Below, piece by piece: positions 62,888-64,000 of a stretch of 64,000 bases of DNA; within the stretch, counting starts at the first letter, position 1, and each line of letters opens with the position of its first letter. The notes below the pieces were generated by a model. The model did not search any database. It had not been told where the DNA came from and was given only the letters and a program-made list of their open reading frames with translations. This DNA is from Paenibacillus polymyxa. Lineage in GTDB: Bacteria; Bacillota; Bacilli; Paenibacillales; Paenibacillaceae. The stretch spans positions 4,277,501 to 4,341,500 of the forward strand of contig NZ_CP015423.1 in NCBI RefSeq assembly GCF_001719045.1, in the 5' to 3' direction. The position numbers were made by a program, and so were the translations under genes.

Positions 62888-62932
62888 AAAACAGACAGTC
62901 GTAACCTGAGAAAGGCTTACGGCTGTTTGTTT
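62888..62932 (+). terminator. Hairpin terminator after tkt
   Basis: Stem AAACAGACAGTCGTAA / TTACGGCTGTTTGTTT with G-T pairs and a 13-base loop; short T-run. Confidence 0.65.
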
Positions 62933-63087
62933 CATACAGTTGATGTTTTGCAATGAAATCACTATTGAATTCCAATGTATAGGATACGGTGATACAGTGT
63001 GTATTTTCATACTGAAGCTGGAATCAAATCTATGTTATGATGCACCAATATTCATTCAACCATTGAGAGCAGATGAGGGGATAACGA

Positions 63088-63402
63088 ATGACACAGTTCG
63101 ATGGAGTAAGCGTAGTTAAAAAAGCAAACGTTTATTACGATGGTCAGGTTACAAGCCGTACAGTCATCCTGGGTGACGGCAGTAAGGTTACACTGGGTAT
63201 TATGCTGCCAGGAACGTATGAGTTCGGCACGGATTCCCGTGAGATCATGGAGATTTTGGCAGGGGATTTGAGAGTGTTGCTTCCAGGTACTGAGGAATGG
63301 CTAGAAATACAAGGGACGGCAACCTTTCACGTACCTGCAAAGTCTTCATTCAAGCTGGAAGTACGAAGTGTAACTGATTATTGCTGTTCTTATCCCGAAT
63401 AA
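63088..63402 (+). CDS. ppnP: Pyrimidine/purine nucleoside phosphorylase PpnP (DUF1255)
   Basis: 104-residue cupin-fold protein of the PpnP/YaiE family, which phosphorolyses several nucleosides. Matching segments: [65 protein letters not shown] and terminal [11 protein letters not shown] after GATGAGGGGATAACGA. Single gene; convergent with a dehydrogenase gene, with a hairpin between. Confidence 0.92.
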   Translation: MTQFDGVSVVKKANVYYDGQVTSRTVILGDGSKVTLGIMLPGTYEFGTDSREIMEILAGDLRVLLPGTEEWLEIQGTATFHVPAKSSFKLEVRSVTDYCCSYPE

Positions 63403-63411
63403 TAAGCTAAA

Positions 63412-63452
63412 AAAGGTAAGCACACTCAGCCTTCAAGCCAAGTGTGCTTACC
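63412..63452 (-). terminator. Intrinsic terminator of the minus-strand dehydrogenase gene
   Basis: Perfect 12-bp stem GGTAAGCACACT and complement, 14-base loop; on the minus strand it is followed by a T-run (TTTTTT), on the plus strand it is not. Confidence 0.8.
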
Positions 63453-63510
63453 CTAAAGCTATGCCATATGTACACAAGCACAGCCGTATGGTTACAAAGA
63501 AAGGTGCAGC

Positions 63511-64000
63511 TTATTCGAGAGGTTGACCACCAATGGTGTGGCCAATCCATGCTTCGTATGTCTTCACGACAGCGGATAAGTCTTCATCGCCGTAGCCTTG
63601 TGTTTGCCCGGCTTGAAACAGGCTTTTGGCAATGGATAACATAGGTGCAGGGATGGACAGGCTGTCTGTTAGTGAGGAAGCAAGCTTCAAGTCTTTAAGC
63701 ATCAAGGCAAGTGAGAACTGGTTGCTAAAATCATGTTCAATGATTTTGCGCCCTTTCAGGTCAGCGGCCTTGCTGCCTGCCGATCCGAGTTGTACCAATT
63801 CAAGGAAGCTGTCTGCCGGGATGCCGGATTTAGCCGCGATAGCAAAGCCTTCAGCCAGAGCGAGGTTATGAATACCCACCATCGTATTATGAGCGAGCTT
63901 GGCTACGGCCCCGCTGCCATTAGGTCCCATATGAAGTACCTTTTTGCCCAGGGTATCAAAAACATCTGATTGTGCCGCAATGGCTTCTGCATTACCACCA
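63511..64000 (-). CDS. 3-hydroxyisobutyrate dehydrogenase-like NAD(P)-dependent oxidoreductase (partial, runs off right edge)
   Basis: C-terminal ~163 residues of a beta-hydroxyacid dehydrogenase family protein. The conserved helix with the catalytic lysine motif is visible as GPNGSGAVAKLAHNTMVGIHNLALAEG (Lys in GxxxKxxxN), followed by the C-terminal all-helical domain ending GYGDEDLSAVVKTYEAWIG. The frame is open to base 64000, so the Rossmann NAD-binding half lies outside the window. Family firm, substrate not determined. Confidence 0.9.
   Translation of the reverse strand, partial: GGNAEAIAAQSDVFDTLGKKVLHMGPNGSGAVAKLAHNTMVGIHNLALAEGFAIAAKSGIPADSFLELVQLGSAGSKAADLKGRKIIEHDFSNQFSLALMLKDLKLASSLTDSLSIPAPMLSIAKSLFQAGQTQGYGDEDLSAVVKTYEAWIGHTIGGQPLE

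Noticed and set aside
1..64000. CRISPR array or rRNA genes
   Set aside because: No regularly spaced direct repeats of CRISPR length and no rRNA core sequences were seen.

Overview
The window looks like a Paenibacillus chromosome, most likely P. polymyxa or a close relative. The evidence is the Bacillales order ydcC-like / alr / ndoAI / ndoA / tex / cmpA / sprT-like, the sporulation gene cmpA, a c-di-AMP riboswitch ahead of kdp, and a receptor/pro-peptide pair of the AloR-AloP type known from P. polymyxa. The species call is inference from gene content.

Layout. 1-2.5 kb (minus strand): a response regulator, a sensor kinase and a bacitracin/lantibiotic-protection type ABC ATPase cut by the left edge. 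2.7-7 kb: two small orphan genes, fhs, and a broken AraC/ferric-siderophore regulator. 7-14 kb: the conserved block of a LolA-like lipoprotein, alr, the EndoAI/EndoA antitoxin-toxin pair, tex, cmpA (44 codons) and a SprT-like metalloprotein. 14-20 kb: six tRNA genes (Asn, Ser, Glu, Lys, Leu, Leu), a HAD phosphatase with a DeoR regulator, a MarR regulator, three small HTH regulators and an orphan UreF-like protein. 20-27 kb: a glutathione peroxidase, then a c-di-AMP riboswitch and the kdp potassium-pump operon (unknown gene, 35-residue membrane ORF, kdpF, kdpA, kdpB, kdpC).

26.8-35 kb holds a manganese/oxidative-stress set: mntH, a decayed manganese catalase, ohr, a DCC-family protein and an mntABCD-type ABC transporter under a palindromic operator. 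At 35-37.5 kb lies a kinase-less KdpD-like protein made of two tandem sensor/USP units, the first with altered Walker motifs. A Tad/Flp pilus locus follows: cpaE is intact, but cpaF stops abruptly inside its ATPase domain near 40.04 kb.

From that break to about 57.1 kb the DNA becomes clearly AT-rich and carries accessory genes: a DUF5677-like protein, an XRE repressor with two palindromic operators, two PD-(D/E)XK (Mrr-like) nucleases, a three-gene operon of UvrD-like helicase + DarT-like ADP-ribosyltransferase + ADP-ribosylglycohydrolase, a serine recombinase, and an AloR-type receptor with its overlapping signalling pro-peptide followed by a secreted protein. I read this as a genomic island with defence and communication functions. 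The helicase/DarT/glycohydrolase operon is the best candidate for an undescribed system.

57-64 kb returns to core genes: a TIGR01777 epimerase, endonuclease IV, purU, transketolase, ppnP and a 3-hydroxyisobutyrate-dehydrogenase-like enzyme cut by the right edge. Starts were adjusted where a Shine-Dalgarno sequence clearly favoured an internal codon. Family assignments come from reading motifs, not from database searches.
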